Below are positions 61,742 to 64,000 of a DNA stretch of 64,000 bases, piece by piece. Source of the stretch: Utricularia gibba (lineage: Eukaryota; Streptophyta; Magnoliopsida; Lamiales; Lentibulariaceae). The stretch spans positions 124,001 to 188,000 of the forward strand of contig NEEC01000015.1 of NCBI GenBank assembly GCA_002189035.1. Reading direction: 5' to 3'. The position numbers and the translations under genes are program-made. Under the pieces are notes generated by a model. The model was not told where the DNA came from. It searched no databases and saw nothing but the letters and a program-made list of their open reading frames with translations. Each line of letters starts with the position of its first letter. The stretch's first letter is position 1.

Positions 61742-62695
61742 TTAGTGCCAGAACCATGTGCCCTGATTCTGAACTGGGAATCCAAGGTTACAGCAATTCG
61801 GCTGGAGATCATCGTGCGATTCGAACTCCAGTTTCGGACAGAAGGGATGATGCAGCAGAATGTTACATGGGGTGTTTTCCTCTTCTTCTTGCGAGTACTC
61901 GGAGTCGGGGCAATGCATGCTGTCTGAATCCAGAACATCGGAGCTCGCGGCGGCCGGAGTGACCGCCTCGGCCGCTTTCTCGGGCGGGAAAATTTGATCG
62001 GACTTCTCTTCCTTCGTCTCCTCTTGCTGCCCCCCGCAGATTTTCTCAGTTAGGACCCTAATCTGTTGCCAGAAACATTGCAATTTACAACAAGGGAGAT
62101 AAGAGAGGGATGAGTTTGAATCTGCGTTACCTCGTTGCTCATTTCCTCGTTCTCTTTGAAAAGCTTGACGTAATCCGCTTTTAATTTCTCATAACTTGCT
62201 TTCAAGCAAGTGTAATCTTTCTCCAGAAGCTTGGTTTTGTATCTTGCCCTTCTATTCTGAAACCAGATAGCAATTTGTCTTGGCTGTAAACCAACTTCTT
62301 TGGCAATCTGGGCTTTTCTCTCTGGCTCAAGCTTATTCTCCAACTCAAATGTTTTCTCAAGAAACTGAACTTGCTCAGGTTTCAAACGCCGTTTCTTCGG
62401 CAAACAACCGCCGTCCAACTCCTCACAGGAATTCTCCGTTTTATCAGCATCCCCTAGTTCCACATTTCCCAATGTTAGCACAAATTTCTTCAAATAGGAT
62501 ACAAAAACCCATAAACAAGAAGCTACAAACAAAAAAAACGATAAGAAAGAAGAAACATCTGTTTTTTTTTTTTTTTTTTTTTTTTTTACCTTGAACAGAG
62601 GAAACCCAAACAGGGGGGTCACAAGGAGCGTTCTCAGTCTTGATGAAAACCTTTTCAGAGGCAGAGCAATCTTGAACCTCGTTGCTGCTTTCCAT
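61742..62695 (-). CDS. HD-Zip class I transcription factor
   Basis: A nuclear homeodomain-leucine zipper factor that binds CAATNATTG-type pseudopalindromes as a dimer. Minus-strand exons 62695-62590, 62453-62131 and 62062-61742 join to 249 aa. The homeodomain occupies about residues 55-112 ([54 protein letters not shown]). The leucine zipper follows immediately, with heptad Leu/Tyr positions up to IRVLTEKI across the exon 2/3 junction. The acidic C-terminal tail ([11 protein letters not shown]) and Trp-ending terminus (GTWFWH) resemble activation regions of class I members. There is no START domain, so it is not class III or IV. Intron 1 begins with GT followed by an A26 run on the minus strand (T26 at 62562-62587), an odd donor context. 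The subgroup within class I is not clear. Confidence 0.92.
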
Positions 62696-64000
62696 TGACT
62701 TCCCAGTAAGAAAAAAACACAGAAAGATCGGAACTTTACTGAGAGAAAATGATCAGATGACGTGGATGAAGTGAACCGAGTTAGAGCATTAGGGAAATGT
62801 AACAGTCTTCGCCGTAGCTGCGCAGCAGCACACTCATCAGTCGGCAGATGGGGAAAAAGTAGATAGTTTTTCCTTAGAGAAAAAAAAAATTAGGCGTCGA
62901 AATAACAAGAGTGGGGATGAAGATGAGAAGAGAGAGATTGTGTGAAGGTGAAGCAGGAAGAGCTGGGATGACGCTTGCAGCAGAATATAACAGAGTAGCT
63001 CGTTTCTTGCGGGAAAGAAACTCGTCATGTGAAATGACCGTCGAGCCCCCCCGGGCCAGCACCATGCACGGGCATTTGAAAAATATCCCCAAAAATAAAC
63101 TCATCCCCACCTTAAACAAGGTAACGCAATACGAACAAGATAGAGTCAAAAATATCATTTTTATGTCGCATTCAAACATGTAGAATTGATTATTGAAATT
63201 AAAGATACATCGATGGATCCAATGAATATACATGATACAAGTATATAATAAACATTGATTATATTAGAAACGAATTTTTTTTCTAATATAATTTTTTCTA
63301 GTTATTTATAATTCTGTATAAAATTATTTGTTTTAATACGCACAAAACGAATTTGCGGGTGTGGTGCTTTCCTTCATCCCAAACATCTAAAGAGAGAGTG
63401 TGTCTGGTCTGTATGTGAGGATGATGGAAGGGCATAAATGGGAAAGGGAGGGAAAGGAAATAAGAAGCGACAAGTGGGAGGAAAACAAGGGAGGGCTCGA
63501 AGCCGTCCAATCAGTCGCCATCACGCTGCCAGCTCTGCGCCCCCCTCCACTAACTCTCACGAACCCAAACCCAGCAATCAGACAGACCTTAACAACATCA
63601 TCTAATTTTAACATGAAAAAAAAAAAGGAAGCAAGGCCAAGAAAAAGCAAATGAATCTGTATTTGTGGGTCAGACAGAACGAGGGAAGTGCATGCGATGC
63701 GACTCAAGCGGCTGGCGCCTCAGCTCATCTCATCTCCCTCGGTACTTGTAGCCAATGAATTTATTCTGCATTGGGCTGGCCCACTTTCCGTTTGATAGGT
63801 CGCTGTTTTGGGCCAATGCCCGATTTCCTTCACATGCCATGCCCTGTCCCCATCACTTGGAATTGCCTCCCCGATGGAGATGTTTTGTGCCTCTGCTTTT
63901 CAAATTCATAATTTAATTTTTAAAAAATACCTTTGAATGAGAAAAATCAAATGGACCGTATGAATGAATTACATAAAGCTGTTACTGGATGCAGATAGGA
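62696..64000. other. HD-Zip upstream region to window end
   Basis: It contains the HD-Zip leader and promoter, an AGAG-rich stretch near 62926-62940 and AT-rich sequence at about 63180-63340. The ORFs at 62837-63233 and 63298-63707 are unfamiliar. No gene was supported. Confidence 0.45.

Overview
The window is nuclear DNA of a flowering plant, most likely a eudicot. The evidence is intron-rich genes with short AT-rich introns, AT-rich intergenic DNA with many microsatellites, and plant-only families (galactinol synthase, BURP/PG1-beta, HD-Zip I, D-type cyclin, WAT1-related transporter, ESR2-type ERF). The species cannot be fixed from sequence alone. No rRNA, tRNA, CRISPR array or complete transposon was seen.

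Layout, left to right. An ARF1-class small GTPase (832-2118, +) and a galactinol synthase (3545-4746, +) open the window. They are followed by a gene-poor block at about 4.93-7.77 kb that has a diverged, collinear second copy 31 kb away at about 35.96-38.4 kb. A PG1-beta-like BURP gene (11578-13589, +) reads through only if two single-base losses are allowed for. From 14.1 to 24.5 kb the minus strand carries a decaying tandem array of small secreted proline-rich peptide genes (copies A-F), interleaved with duplicated flanks and AT-rich DNA. The plastid phosphate transporter PHT2;1 (24995-27074, -) closes this part.

The middle holds an ESR2/DRNL-type AP2/ERF gene (31594-32604, +), a small DUF761-like protein (38807-39055, +), a RING-H2 protein (39557-39922, -) and a WAT1-related transporter (40440-42320, +). 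The right third is denser: cyclin D1 (45332-47131, -), a TORTIFOLIA1-like HEAT protein (49885-51282, +), a hydroxyproline O-galactosyltransferase (52258-54954, +) converging on an RCC1-repeat protein (55159-57157, -), a GABA-transporter-1-like permease (58142-60018, +) and an HD-Zip I factor (61742-62695, -).

The genes do not form an obvious pathway; the order looks like ordinary plant gene order. The peptide array is the most novel part. Its members share a signal-peptide first exon ending in phase 1, a proline-rich second exon with an Arg-Arg motif and, in three copies, an 11-nt last exon encoding a final Tyr-Pro or His-Pro. Exon models come from splice-site reading plus reading-frame bookkeeping and family resemblance; no alignment or transcript data were available.
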